Shown one piece after another: positions 1 to 8,796 of a stretch of DNA of 64,000 nucleotides. Under the pieces are notes generated by a model, which ran no database searches, was not told where the DNA came from, and was given only the letters and a program-made list of their open reading frames with translations. Every line of letters begins with the position of its first letter. The stretch's first letter is position 1. The stretch spans positions 7,499,001-7,563,000 of the forward strand of contig NZ_AP023360.1 in the NCBI RefSeq assembly GCF_018326265.1. Direction: 5' to 3'. The DNA comes from Catellatospora sp. IY07-71. Lineage in GTDB: Bacteria; Actinomycetota; Actinomycetes; Mycobacteriales; Micromonosporaceae. The position numbers and the translations under genes are program-made.

Positions 1-7
1 TGCCCAA

Positions 8-304
8 TCAGGACGGTAAACCGGAACGCGGGTGGGGATCAATGACTGACACGAGAGCGGGACGCGCCACCTGGAGCGACGACACGCAGGCCGTGGCGAC
101 CCTGCGCGAAGTCGAGCGTTCGATCTCCGCCACGACCGGCTGGAACACGTCGACGGCGGCCATCCGCGCCATAGCCCGGACGCGGTCGGCGTGATCGAGG
201 GCGTACACCCACACCTCGGCCTGCCGGCGGTACGGATCACCCGGGGCCCGGGGGTCGGTGGCGTGATCTACCCGTACCCGGGTCAGATGCTCACCCGCCT
301 GCAC
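8..304 (-). CDS. Hypothetical protein, 98 aa
   Basis: An open frame with a GTG start (304), lying 25 bp downstream of the lipoprotein gene on the same strand. The first ~65 residues look protein-like, including a stretch VWVYALDHADRVRAMARMA and then an amphipathic VDVFQPVVAEIE segment; the last third is less convincing. No family is recognised. No good ribosome site precedes the GTG. A competing 50-codon frame runs on the plus strand at 43-195 with a purine-rich leader, and third-position GC is similarly high in both, so the strand is not settled. It could be the last gene of a minus-strand trio with the two genes upstream. Confidence 0.35.
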   Translation of the reverse strand: MQAGEHLTRVRVDHATDPRAPGDPYRRQAEVWVYALDHADRVRAMARMAAVDVFQPVVAEIERSTSRRVATACVSSLQVARPALVSVIDPHPRSGLPS

Positions 305-329
305 GACCGGTGAGCCGTTCCACGCCGGT

Positions 330-845
330 TCAGTCGTCGACCTCCGTCATCAGCCACCAGCCGTCGCTGATCCGCTCGTACGACGGCTTGCCCTCGTGCT
401 GGTTCTTGGTGATCGCGTCCTGCGGGTCGTAGAGGTAGAACCAGTTCCACTGGATCGAGCTGTCCTCCAGCCAGAAGCGGGCGTCGCCCACGACACCGGC
501 GGCGGAGATGGACGCCTCGAAGCGGTGCGTGTCGACACCGCTCGCCCGCATCGCCGCGGTGACGCGGTCGAAGTCCGCGCGAGCGGTGTCGTCGAACGCG
601 CTGAACTGCTCCGCGGACGTGGCACATCCGCCCTCCCGGAAGTCGCCACGCGGGTATACGAGCCAACGGCACATCGAGCCCTCGTCGAGGTAGGTGCTCA
701 CGTCGAGCTCGTCGATGACGGGCAGGACCTCGGCGGCCAGCCGCGCGACGTCGTCCGGCCGCCGCTGTTCGGACGGCGGGCCCCCGCAGCCGGTGAGCGC
801 GGACAGTGCCGCCAGCCAGGCCAGGCCCGCGATGGTGCGGCGCAT
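330..845 (-). CDS. Putative lipoprotein, 171 aa
   Basis: Probable secreted lipoprotein. The first 20 residues form a signal peptide (two Arg, then a hydrophobic Ile-Ala-Gly-Leu stretch) ending in the lipobox LTGC with Cys20 as the lipidation site. The mature part is about 150 residues, acidic and Trp-rich near the C terminus (WLEDSSIQWNWFYLYDP), and reads as a small compact domain of unknown function. I chose the ATG at 845 because GGGGAGGAAG sits just upstream; a longer open frame upstream has no signal-peptide start. It probably forms one transcript with the small membrane protein gene 29 bp upstream. No function is recognised. Confidence 0.75.
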   Translation of the reverse strand: MRRTIAGLAWLAALSALTGCGGPPSEQRRPDDVARLAAEVLPVIDELDVSTYLDEGSMCRWLVYPRGDFREGGCATSAEQFSAFDDTARADFDRVTAAMRASGVDTHRFEASISAAGVVGDARFWLEDSSIQWNWFYLYDPQDAITKNQHEGKPSYERISDGWWLMTEVDD

Positions 846-874
846 GCTTCCTCCCCAGCGCGAGCGGCTTTCCG

Positions 875-1144
875 TCAGACGAGGCCGGCCATGATCAGGT
901 TGTAGTACTCGATGATCTTGTAGCCGATCCAGCCGGCGATGACCAGCGCCAGCACCCAGGCGATCAGGGCGGCCGTCTTCGGGAAGCGCCGCGAGAGCCG
1001 GGTGCGCCTGATCAGCCACCGCCGCACCCCGCCCCACCAGAACCGGCGGTCCAGCCACTGGCTGATCTTCCAGAACAGCGTCGTGCGGTGCGTGGGGATG
1101 TCCTTGTCCATCCACTCCGGCAGTTGCGCTCGCCCCCGTGTCAT
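875..1144 (-). CDS. Small single-pass membrane protein, 89 aa
   Basis: A short basic protein with one clear C-terminal transmembrane helix (residues ~62-80, AALIAWVLALVIAGWIGYK) preceded by an Arg- and Trp-rich amphipathic segment, so the N terminus should be cytoplasmic. The family is not recognised. The ATG at 1144 is preferred over an upstream start at 1216, because GGCGGAGAA lies upstream of it and the extra N-terminal residues look non-coding. It is the first gene of a likely pair with the downstream lipoprotein. Confidence 0.55.
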   Translation of the reverse strand: MTRGRAQLPEWMDKDIPTHRTTLFWKISQWLDRRFWWGGVRRWLIRRTRLSRRFPKTAALIAWVLALVIAGWIGYKIIEYYNLIMAGLV

Positions 1145-1333
1145 GACCGGGGATTCTCCGCCAATCTGCCGCCGCTCGCTGCCCCCAGCGCGGTGACCTG
1201 CGGCTTCGTCCGGCACACACTCGCCGCTGCGCGAATTCAGAGAGATTATGGTGTTTTATCCGGCACGTCGGAGCGTAACGGGGCACTCCGGCTGGTTATC
1301 TGAGAGCCCGGCGTTTCAGCAGGAGGTGCCGTT

Positions 1334-2170
1334 ATGTCCGTCATCCGTGCCGCCCTGGTCCAGACGTCCTGGACCGGCGACAAGGAATCGATGATCAAGG
1401 CGCACGAGGAGTACGCGCGCCAGGCCGCGGCGCAGGGCGCCAAGGTGATCTGCTTCCAGGAGCTGTTCTACGGCCCCTACTTCTGCCAGGTCCAGGACGC
1501 GCAGTACTACGCCTACGCGGAGTCGGTCCCGGGCCCGACCACCGAGCGCTTCCAGGCCCTGGCCCGCGAGCTGGGCATGGTCATGGTGCTGCCGATGTAC
1601 GAGCAGGAGCAGCCCGGCGTCCTCTACAACACCGCCGCGGTGGTCGACGCCGACGGCCGCTACCTCGGCAAGTACCGCAAGACGCACATCCCGCAGGTGA
1701 AGGGGTTCTGGGAGAAGTTCTACTTCCGGCCCGGCAACCTCGGCTACCCCGTGTTCGACACGGCCGTGGGCAAGGTCGGCGTGTACATCTGCTACGACCG
1801 GCACTTCCCCGAGGGCTGGCGCGCGCTCGGCCTGAACGGGGCGCAGCTCGTGTTCAACCCGTCGGCGACCAGCCGGGGGCTGTCGTCGTACCTGTGGCAG
1901 CTGGAGCAGCCCGCCTCGGCGGTGGCCAACGAGTACTTCGTCGGCGCGATCAACCGGGTCGGCATCGAGGACCTGGGCGACAACGACTTCTACGGCACGT
2001 CGTACTTCGCCGACCCGGAGGGCCGGTTCGTGGGCGACACCGGCGACCCGCACCAGCCCGAGCTGATCGTCCGCGACCTGGACATGGAGCTGCTGGCCAC
2101 GGTGCGCGACCGGTGGCAGTTCTACCGCGACCGCCGCCCCGACGCCTACGACCCGCTCACCCGGGCCTGA
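1334..2170 (+). CDS. Nitrilase-superfamily hydrolase (beta-ureidopropionase / N-carbamoyl amino acid amidohydrolase)
   Basis: A 278-residue carbon-nitrogen hydrolase, expected to hydrolyse N-carbamoyl-beta-alanine or a related carbamoyl amino acid to the amino acid, CO2 and ammonia in the cytosol. The Glu-Lys-Cys catalytic triad is visible: Glu43 (CFQELFYGPYFC), Lys116 (KYRKTHIP) and Cys153 (VYICYDRHFPEG). Length is normal for the family. The start ATG follows a strong AGGAGG. It is the first gene of a three-gene set with dihydropyrimidinase (13 bp downstream) and a luciferase-like oxidoreductase, which points to the last step of reductive pyrimidine or hydantoin breakdown. D- versus beta-amino acid specificity cannot be read from sequence. 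Confidence 0.9.
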   Translation: MSVIRAALVQTSWTGDKESMIKAHEEYARQAAAQGAKVICFQELFYGPYFCQVQDAQYYAYAESVPGPTTERFQALARELGMVMVLPMYEQEQPGVLYNTAAVVDADGRYLGKYRKTHIPQVKGFWEKFYFRPGNLGYPVFDTAVGKVGVYICYDRHFPEGWRALGLNGAQLVFNPSATSRGLSSYLWQLEQPASAVANEYFVGAINRVGIEDLGDNDFYGTSYFADPEGRFVGDTGDPHQPELIVRDLDMELLATVRDRWQFYRDRRPDAYDPLTRA

Positions 2171-2182
2171 GGGGGGCACCCG

Positions 2183-3589
<1,407 letters not shown>

Positions 3590-3590
3590 A

Positions 3591-3638
3591 AGGAAGGGCA
3601 CCTTCTTATCGTTTTCCGTAGTAGAAGGTGCCCTTCCT
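3591..3638. repeat. Perfect 16-bp inverted repeat (hairpin)
   Basis: Arms 3591-3606 and 3623-3638 (AGGAAGGGCACCTTCT and its exact complement) enclose a 16-nt AT-rich loop. It begins one base after the dihydropyrimidinase stop codon and lies 43 bp before the next start. It could attenuate or terminate transcription between the two genes. The low-GC, highly exact arms also look like a dispersed intergenic repeat; I recall similar GGAAGGG-type repeats from related actinomycetes but cannot verify that here. Confidence 0.7.
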
Positions 3639-3681
3639 AACCACCCCCGTTCGTCGCCGTCAGCGGAAAGGAAGCACGCAA

Positions 3682-4689
3682 GTGGACATCGGGGTCGTGT
3701 TCCAGCTGGACCCGCCCGCCCGGCGGGTGGTGGAGCTGGCGCAGCGCGCGGAGGCGTACGGGTTCAGCCACGTGTGGTCCTTCGACTCGCACCTGCTGTG
3801 GCAGGAGCCGTACGTCATCTACAGCGCCATCCTGGCCGCCACCGAGAGGGTGATCGTCGGCCCGATGGTGACCAACCCCGGCACCCGGGACGTCACCGTC
3901 ACCGCCAGCACCTTCGCCACCCTGAACGAGTTGTACGGCGACCGCACCGTATGCGGCATCGGCCGCGGCGACTCCGCCCGGCGCACCCTCGGCCTGCCCC
4001 CGGGCACCATCGCCGAGCTGCGCGAGGCGGTCGGCGTGATCCGGGCGCTGGCCAACGGCCGCGAGGCCACCTACCGGGGTGCCGAGCTGCACTTCCCGTG
4101 GGTGAAGGAGTCGTCCGCGCTGGAGGTGTGGGTCGCCGCGTACGGGCCCAAGGCGCTCCAGCTCACCGGCGAGGTCGGCGACGGCTTCATCCTGCAGCTG
4201 GCCGACCTCGACATCGCCGCCTGGATGATCGAGCACGTACGGCGTGCCGCCGAGCAGGCCGGGCGCGACCCGTCGGAGATCAAATTCTGCGTGGCCGCGC
4301 CCGCGTACGTCGGCGACGACCTCGCCCACCAGCGCGACCAGACCCGCTGGTTCGGCGGCATGGTCGGCAACCACATCGCCGACATCGTCGAGCGGTACGG
4401 CGACCGGGGCGCGGTGCCGCACGCGCTGACCGAGTACATCAAGGGGCGCAAGAGCTACGACTACGCCTCGCACGGCAGGGCCGGCAACCCGCACACCGAG
4501 TTCGTCACCGACGAGATCGTGGACCGGTTCTGCGTGCTCGGCCCCCCGCAGGCGCACATCGAGAAGCTCACCCGGCTGCGCGAGCTGGGCGTCGACCAGT
4601 TCGCCGTGTACCTCCAGCACGACGACATGGAGCACACGCTGGCCGCGTACGGCGAGACGATCATCCCGGCGCTCCGGGCCCTGGGCTGA
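3682..4689 (+). CDS. LLM-class (probably F420-dependent) oxidoreductase
   Basis: A 335-residue luciferase-like monooxygenase-fold protein. The N terminus (VDIGVVFQLDPPARRVVELAQRAE...FSHVWSFDSH) matches the LLM-class subgroup that I recall as TIGR03842, usually found beside dihydropyrimidinase and ureidopropionase genes. The expected chemistry is a flavin- or F420-dependent redox step on a pyrimidine or hydantoin. The start is set at the GTG (3682), which is preceded by GGAAAGGAAGC and lies at the start of the TIM-barrel; an upstream frame runs through the hairpin and is rejected. With the two upstream genes it makes a catabolic unit that lacks a classical dihydropyrimidine dehydrogenase. Confidence 0.85.
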   Translation: MDIGVVFQLDPPARRVVELAQRAEAYGFSHVWSFDSHLLWQEPYVIYSAILAATERVIVGPMVTNPGTRDVTVTASTFATLNELYGDRTVCGIGRGDSARRTLGLPPGTIAELREAVGVIRALANGREATYRGAELHFPWVKESSALEVWVAAYGPKALQLTGEVGDGFILQLADLDIAAWMIEHVRRAAEQAGRDPSEIKFCVAAPAYVGDDLAHQRDQTRWFGGMVGNHIADIVERYGDRGAVPHALTEYIKGRKSYDYASHGRAGNPHTEFVTDEIVDRFCVLGPPQAHIEKLTRLRELGVDQFAVYLQHDDMEHTLAAYGETIIPALRALG

Positions 4690-4740
4690 CCCGCGGGCCG
4701 GACGGGGTCACCCGCCCGGCCCGCCCCCGTTCGGCCCAGG

Positions 4741-5562
4741 TCAGCCGAGCACCTCGCGCAGCCGGGCGGCGAACGCCGCCGGGTCGTGCGCGAAGCCGAC
4801 GTGGTCGCCCGGAAACATGGTCGGCGCGACGCCCAGCTCCGCCGCCAGCGCCCGCGAGGTGCGGTCGCACAGCTGCCCGGCCGACTGCTCGCCGATCCCG
4901 ACCACCACCCGCACCGGCCCGTCCCGCAGCGCCGCCGTGTCCGGCACGAAGCTCACCGTCGGCAGCAGCATGTGCTCGTACTGGAAGCGCTCGTCGGCGA
5001 CCGACTGCGCGTCGCGCTCGCCGCCGGCCATCATCTCGAAGACCTCGGCGGGCAGCTGGATGTTCGCGATCTCCAGGAACTGCCGGAACGCGCCCCGGGT
5101 GTCCCCCGACCGATAGGTCGCGATCATCTCGTGGGTACGCGCGCGCAGCTCCTCCCGGTCCTCGACCAGCTCGTCCAGCGGCGGCTCGTGCGCGATCACG
5201 GTGTGCGCCGCCTTCGGGTGGAACTGCGCCAGCGCCAGCACGGTCACCGCGCCGCCGCTGCTGCCGAGCACGGCCGCCGGGCCCCGGTCGACGTGCGCGA
5301 TGAGCCGGGCCAGGTCGTCGGCGCGCAGCTCCACGGTCGCGTCGGCATCCGGGTCGGCGACCCGGCTGCGGAAGATGCCCCGCGGGTCGGTGGTCAGCAC
5401 CGTGTGGTCGGCGGCCAGCAGGTCCGCCAGTGGCTCGAACGACCGGGCGTCCATCGGCGCGGCCACCAGCACCACCAGCGGGCCGGACCCGCGCAGCTCG
5501 TAGTGCAGGGTCGCGCCCGGGACCGCCAGGGTGTCGGTGGTCACGGATACGGTCTCGGTCAT
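4741..5562 (-). CDS. Alpha/beta hydrolase
   Basis: A 273-residue alpha/beta-hydrolase-fold protein. The nucleophile elbow GSSGGA supplies the catalytic Ser, an upstream TTDPRGIFRS strand-loop is typical of the fold, and GDHVGFAHD near the C terminus carries the catalytic His. Substrate is unknown. ATG at 5562 has GAGGAGACCTC immediately upstream and is chosen over an upstream extension that runs into the divergent sigma-factor gene. It is divergently arranged with that ECF sigma gene across only 70 bp, so the two probably share a regulatory region; the hydrolase is a plausible target of the sigma factor. Confidence 0.88.
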   Translation of the reverse strand: MTETVSVTTDTLAVPGATLHYELRGSGPLVVLVAAPMDARSFEPLADLLAADHTVLTTDPRGIFRSRVADPDADATVELRADDLARLIAHVDRGPAAVLGSSGGAVTVLALAQFHPKAAHTVIAHEPPLDELVEDREELRARTHEMIATYRSGDTRGAFRQFLEIANIQLPAEVFEMMAGGERDAQSVADERFQYEHMLLPTVSFVPDTAALRDGPVRVVVGIGEQSAGQLCDRTSRALAAELGVAPTMFPGDHVGFAHDPAAFAARLREVLG

Positions 5563-5632
5563 GAGGTCTCCTCGCAGGTCATCGTCACTCCTACGGGATA
5601 AGGACCGGGCCCGTGCGGCAGAATCGTCGCTC

Positions 5633-6691
5633 GTGGGGAAACTTTCCTCGACGGGTGACCAGGCCCCGGCAGCCGACGCGTCCGGCGACACCGACCTGGC
5701 CCTCGCCCAGGCCGGGGACGACGCCGCGTTCACCCGGCTGGTCGCACCGCTGCAGGCCGAGCTGCACGCCCACTGCTACCGGATGCTCGGCTCGGCGCAC
5801 GACGCCGACGACGCCCTGCAGGACGCGCTGGTGCGCGCCTGGCGCGGGCTGCCCGGGTTCGAGGGGCGCAGCTCGCTGCGCGGCTGGCTCTATACCGTGG
5901 CCACCCGGACCTGCCTGGACGTCGTGGCGGCGCGGGGGCGCCGGGCGCTGCCGGTGGACCTCGGCCCGTCCAGCGAGCGCTCGGTGCCCGGCGACGCGCC
6001 CCGCAACGACATCGCCTGGCTGGGGCCGTACCCCGACGGCGGGCTGCCCGCCGTACCGGCCGGGCCCGGCGCGCGCTACGAGCAGCGTGAGGCCGTCGAG
6101 CTGGCGTTCGTCGCCGCGTTGCAGCACCTGCCCGGCAACCAGCGTGCCGCGCTGCTGCTGTTCGAGGTGCTCGGCTTCACCGTGGCCGAGATCGCCGCGA
6201 TGATGGACACCTCGGTGACGTCGGTGAACTCGGCGCTGGCACGCGCCCGCCGGATCGTGGCGGAGAAGATCCCCGCACGCAGCCAGCAGCAGACCCTCCG
6301 CAAGATCGGCGACGCCCGGGTGCGGCGGCTCGTCGACGGGTACGCGGCGGCGCTGGAGAGCGGGGATGCCGACGCGCTGGTGGCGCTGCTGACCGAGGAC
6401 GTGACCTGGTCCATGCCGCCGCTGCCGCACTGGTATCGCGGGCTGGCCGCGGTCACCGACTTCGCGGTCGCCCAGCCGCTGAGCACCTGCGGTTCCTGGC
6501 AGCACCGGGCGGTCACCGCCAACGGGCAGCCCGCCGTGGCCTGCTACCTGCGCCCGTTCGACACCGACGGGCCGTACGAGGCGTGGTCGATCTGCGTACT
6601 GACGCTGCGCGACGACCACGTCGCCGAGATCACCTCGTTCCTCGGCCAGGAGCACTTCCAGCTCCTCGACCTGCCCACCACCCTCCCCTGA
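5633..6691 (+). CDS. ECF-type sigma-70 factor with C-terminal SnoaL-like domain (SigG/SigX5-like)
   Basis: A 352-residue RNA polymerase sigma factor. Region 2 is at ~30-100 (HCYRMLGSAHDADDALQDALVRAW is diagnostic), region 4 at ~160-215 (LPGNQRAALLLFEVLGFTVAEIA, then the SVTSVNSALARAR recognition helix), and a SnoaL/NTF2-like domain follows (~225-345, with WSMPPLPHWYRG). The C-terminal domain is a hallmark of SigG- and SigJ-type factors and is thought to control activity without a membrane anti-sigma factor; no anti-sigma gene is adjacent. The GTG at 5633 fits the domain boundary; the frame is open further upstream but would overlap the divergent hydrolase gene. Confidence 0.88.
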   Translation: MGKLSSTGDQAPAADASGDTDLALAQAGDDAAFTRLVAPLQAELHAHCYRMLGSAHDADDALQDALVRAWRGLPGFEGRSSLRGWLYTVATRTCLDVVAARGRRALPVDLGPSSERSVPGDAPRNDIAWLGPYPDGGLPAVPAGPGARYEQREAVELAFVAALQHLPGNQRAALLLFEVLGFTVAEIAAMMDTSVTSVNSALARARRIVAEKIPARSQQQTLRKIGDARVRRLVDGYAAALESGDADALVALLTEDVTWSMPPLPHWYRGLAAVTDFAVAQPLSTCGSWQHRAVTANGQPAVACYLRPFDTDGPYEAWSICVLTLRDDHVAEITSFLGQEHFQLLDLPTTLP

Positions 6692-6721
6692 CCCCGGCCC
6701 CGCCCCGCGCCAGCGCTTGAA

Positions 6722-6782
6722 GATCGCGCTCTCGTGTCAAGATCTGCGGCTGGAGCGCAGATCTTGACACGAAACGCCGATC
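6722..6782. repeat. 61-bp GATC-bounded palindromic repeat, copy A
   Basis: One of four gap-free 61-bp copies in this window (others at 17648, 23874 and 57803). It begins and ends with GATC and carries perfect 16-bp inner arms at 6733-6748 and 6756-6771 (CGTGTCAAGATCTGCG) around a 7-nt loop. It sits between the convergent ends of the sigma-factor gene and alkB, and overlaps the first two bases of the alkB stop codon as read on the plus strand. It may act as a two-way terminator; the strong similarity between copies also suggests a mobile or dispersed repeat. Confidence 0.85.
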
Positions 6783-7926
6783 ATGACCCCGGCCGCAGGG
6801 CGGCCGCCGTGAGCCGGGCCAGCGCGGGCGGGTGCACGTTGGCCGCGCCGAGGTCGCCGTCGTAGTGGGCCAGCACGCGCCGGTCCATCAGGTGCCGCCA
6901 CAGCGGCGGCAGCAGCGCGACGACGATCATCGTGGCGTATCCGGCGGGCAGCTGGGGTGAGGCGTCGAAGCTGCGCAGCGCCTGATAGCGGCGCAGCGGG
7001 TTGGCGTGGTGGTCGCTGTGCCGCTGGAGCTGGAACAAAAACACGTTGGTGACCACGCGGTCGCTGTTCCAGCTGTGCCGCGGATCCACCTTGGCGTAGC
7101 GCCCGGCCGGGTTGCGCGGCCGGGACAGGCCGTAGTGCTCCAAGTAGTTGACCACCTCCAGCAGCCCGAACCCCACCACGGCCTGCGTCAGCAGCAGCGG
7201 CAGCACCACCGGGCCAAACCAGGCCGTCAGCGCCCCGAACAGCACCACGGTGAGCGACCAGGCGCTGAGCACGTCGTTGCGCCAGGTCCACGGGCTGCGC
7301 CCGCGCAGCCGGAAGCGGGCGCTCTCCAGCCGCCAGGCCGAGCGCAGGCTGCCCAGCACCGTACGCGGCAGGAACACCCAGAAGCTCTCCCCCAGCCGGG
7401 CGCTGGCCGGGTCCTCCGGGGTGGCGACGCGTACGTGGTGGCCGCGGTTGTGCTCGACGTAGAAGTGGCCGTACCCGGTGGGCGCGAGCGCGATCTTCGA
7501 CAGCCGGCGCTCCAGCCGCTCCCGCTTGTGGCCCAGCTCGTGAGCGGTGTTGATGGCGATGCCGTTGACGATGCCGATGCTGAGCACCAGGCCCGTGGCG
7601 CCGAACCAGGTCAGCCCGCCGCCGGCCCAGACGGCGCAGCAGGCGGCCAGCGCCGCGTACTGCAGCGGCAGGTAGAGGTACGTGAGCACGCGGTAGTAGC
7701 GGTCGGCCTGCAGCGCCGCGACCGCGTCGTCGGGCGGGTTGGCGCGGTCGTCGCCGATCAGCAGGTCGACCAGCGGGATCAGTCCGAACACGACGGCCGG
7801 GGTGATCCACCAGCCCCACTCGTGGCCGCTCCGGGCCACGGCCAGTCCCTGGAAGGGCAGCGTGGGCACGAGCAGGGCGGCGGGCCAGAGGAAGCGGCGG
7901 GGGTCGCGCCAGGTGGTGTCGGTCAT
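6781..7926 (-). CDS. alkB: Alkane 1-monooxygenase (AlkB family)
   Basis: A 381-residue integral-membrane diiron hydroxylase that oxidises the terminal carbon of n-alkanes or similar hydrophobic compounds, using electrons from rubredoxin. All His clusters are present: HELGH (129-133), EHNRGHH (158-164) and the signature LQRHSDHHANPLRRYQ (300-315), plus the AlkB-specific NYLEHYG (260-266). About six transmembrane helices flank these motifs. The ATG at 7926 follows GGAGGCGTCC. No rubredoxin or rubredoxin reductase gene is adjacent, unlike many actinobacterial alkB operons. A divergent TetR gene lies 84 bp away and probably regulates it. Confidence 0.93.
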   Translation of the reverse strand: MTDTTWRDPRRFLWPAALLVPTLPFQGLAVARSGHEWGWWITPAVVFGLIPLVDLLIGDDRANPPDDAVAALQADRYYRVLTYLYLPLQYAALAACCAVWAGGGLTWFGATGLVLSIGIVNGIAINTAHELGHKRERLERRLSKIALAPTGYGHFYVEHNRGHHVRVATPEDPASARLGESFWVFLPRTVLGSLRSAWRLESARFRLRGRSPWTWRNDVLSAWSLTVVLFGALTAWFGPVVLPLLLTQAVVGFGLLEVVNYLEHYGLSRPRNPAGRYAKVDPRHSWNSDRVVTNVFLFQLQRHSDHHANPLRRYQALRSFDASPQLPAGYATMIVVALLPPLWRHLMDRRVLAHYDGDLGAANVHPPALARLTAAALRPGS

Positions 7927-7977
7927 GGACGCCTCCACGATGAGGGGGTACGCCGAGAATCCCACCGCGATCGACTG

Positions 7978-8004
7978 TTGACAATCACGAGTATTTTGTA
8001 AAGT
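7978..8004. promoter_or_regulatory. Promoter and possible TetR operator between alkB and tetR
   Basis: An AT-rich island in an otherwise GC-rich spacer. It holds TTGACA (7978-7983) and TAAAGT (7999-8004) 15 bp apart; the second is only 6 nt before the tetR ATG, so tetR is probably leaderless. The two ends form an imperfect inverted repeat (TTGACAA ... TTGTAAA), as expected of a TetR-family operator that could also block transcription towards alkB. The promoter reading is supported by consensus and position; the operator reading is inference. Confidence 0.5.
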
Positions 8005-8010
8005 CATGGG

Positions 8011-8607
8011 ATGTTGACCGTCAGCAGGCCGGACCGGGACGCCACCCGGGCCGCGATCGTGGCCGCCGCGCGGCAGCTCACCGTGACCAAGGGCTGGGCG
8101 GCGGTGCGCATGTCCACCGTGGCCCAGCTGGCCGGGGTGAGCCGGCAGACCGTCTACAACGAGTACGGCGGCCGCGCGGGGCTGGCCGACGCGATGGCCG
8201 ACGCCGAGATCGAGCGGTTCGTCGCCGGGGTACGCACGGCGCTGTTCGCGCACGGTGGTCAGGTGCGCGGCGCGGTCGCCGCGGCGGTGCGGTTCACGCT
8301 GGACGAGGCGGCGGCCAACCCGCTGATCCGGGTGATCCTGACCAGCTCCCGGGGCGGGGCGGATCCGCTGCTGGCATACCTGACGACCCGCTCCGACGTG
8401 GTCATGGCGCAGGCCGCGGTGCCGCTGCTGGAGTGGGCGGCCGCGCACCTGCCGCCGCTGCCCGCCGAGGAGTTGACGTTCGCCGTGGACACGGTGATCC
8501 GGCTGGTGGTCAGCCACATCGTGCTGCCGCTGCGCCCGGCCGGGCAGACGGCCGACGCGCTCGCGGGCCTGGTCGTGCTGCTGCTGGAGGCGTCCCGGCG
8601 GCATTGA
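8011..8607 (+). CDS. TetR/AcrR family transcriptional regulator
   Basis: A 198-residue one-component repressor. The N-terminal helix-turn-helix (~13-60) reads TRAAIVAAARQLTVTKGW and then VAQLAGVSRQTVYNEYGG, a clear TetR DNA-binding domain. The C-terminal ~135 residues are all-helical, forming the ligand-binding and dimer domain, with ligand unknown. It is divergent from alkB across 84 bp, so it is a likely repressor of alkane oxidation, responding to a fatty-acyl or hydrophobic ligand (inference from context). The ATG at 8011 is supported by a -10-like TAAAGT ending 6 nt upstream. Confidence 0.88.
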   Translation: MLTVSRPDRDATRAAIVAAARQLTVTKGWAAVRMSTVAQLAGVSRQTVYNEYGGRAGLADAMADAEIERFVAGVRTALFAHGGQVRGAVAAAVRFTLDEAAANPLIRVILTSSRGGADPLLAYLTTRSDVVMAQAAVPLLEWAAAHLPPLPAEELTFAVDTVIRLVVSHIVLPLRPAGQTADALAGLVVLLLEASRRH

Positions 8608-8796
8608 CTCCCGTTCCCCAGGAGGCCTCGAGGTGACGCTGACACGACTCGGCGGTTTGTCCGTGTTGGTGGGTTGGCGCCGGTAGACTGGCGATGACGG
8701 CTGTGCCCCGGAATCGGCCGGTCCCGCCGCCGCACGGCACGGTGTGCCGGTTCCGCCCGGACGGGCGACGCGCCCCGACAGGACGGGGGAACGGGT

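Noticed and set aside
43..195. A 50-codon plus-strand frame at the window start with a purine-rich leader
   Set aside because: It is too short to judge, and the competing minus-strand frame is at least as protein-like; neither is certain.
8657..8665. A PafBC-type (RecA-NDp) promoter, TTGTCCGTG, upstream of the serine hydrolase
   Set aside because: The second half (TAnnnT at the right spacing) is missing and one key base differs.
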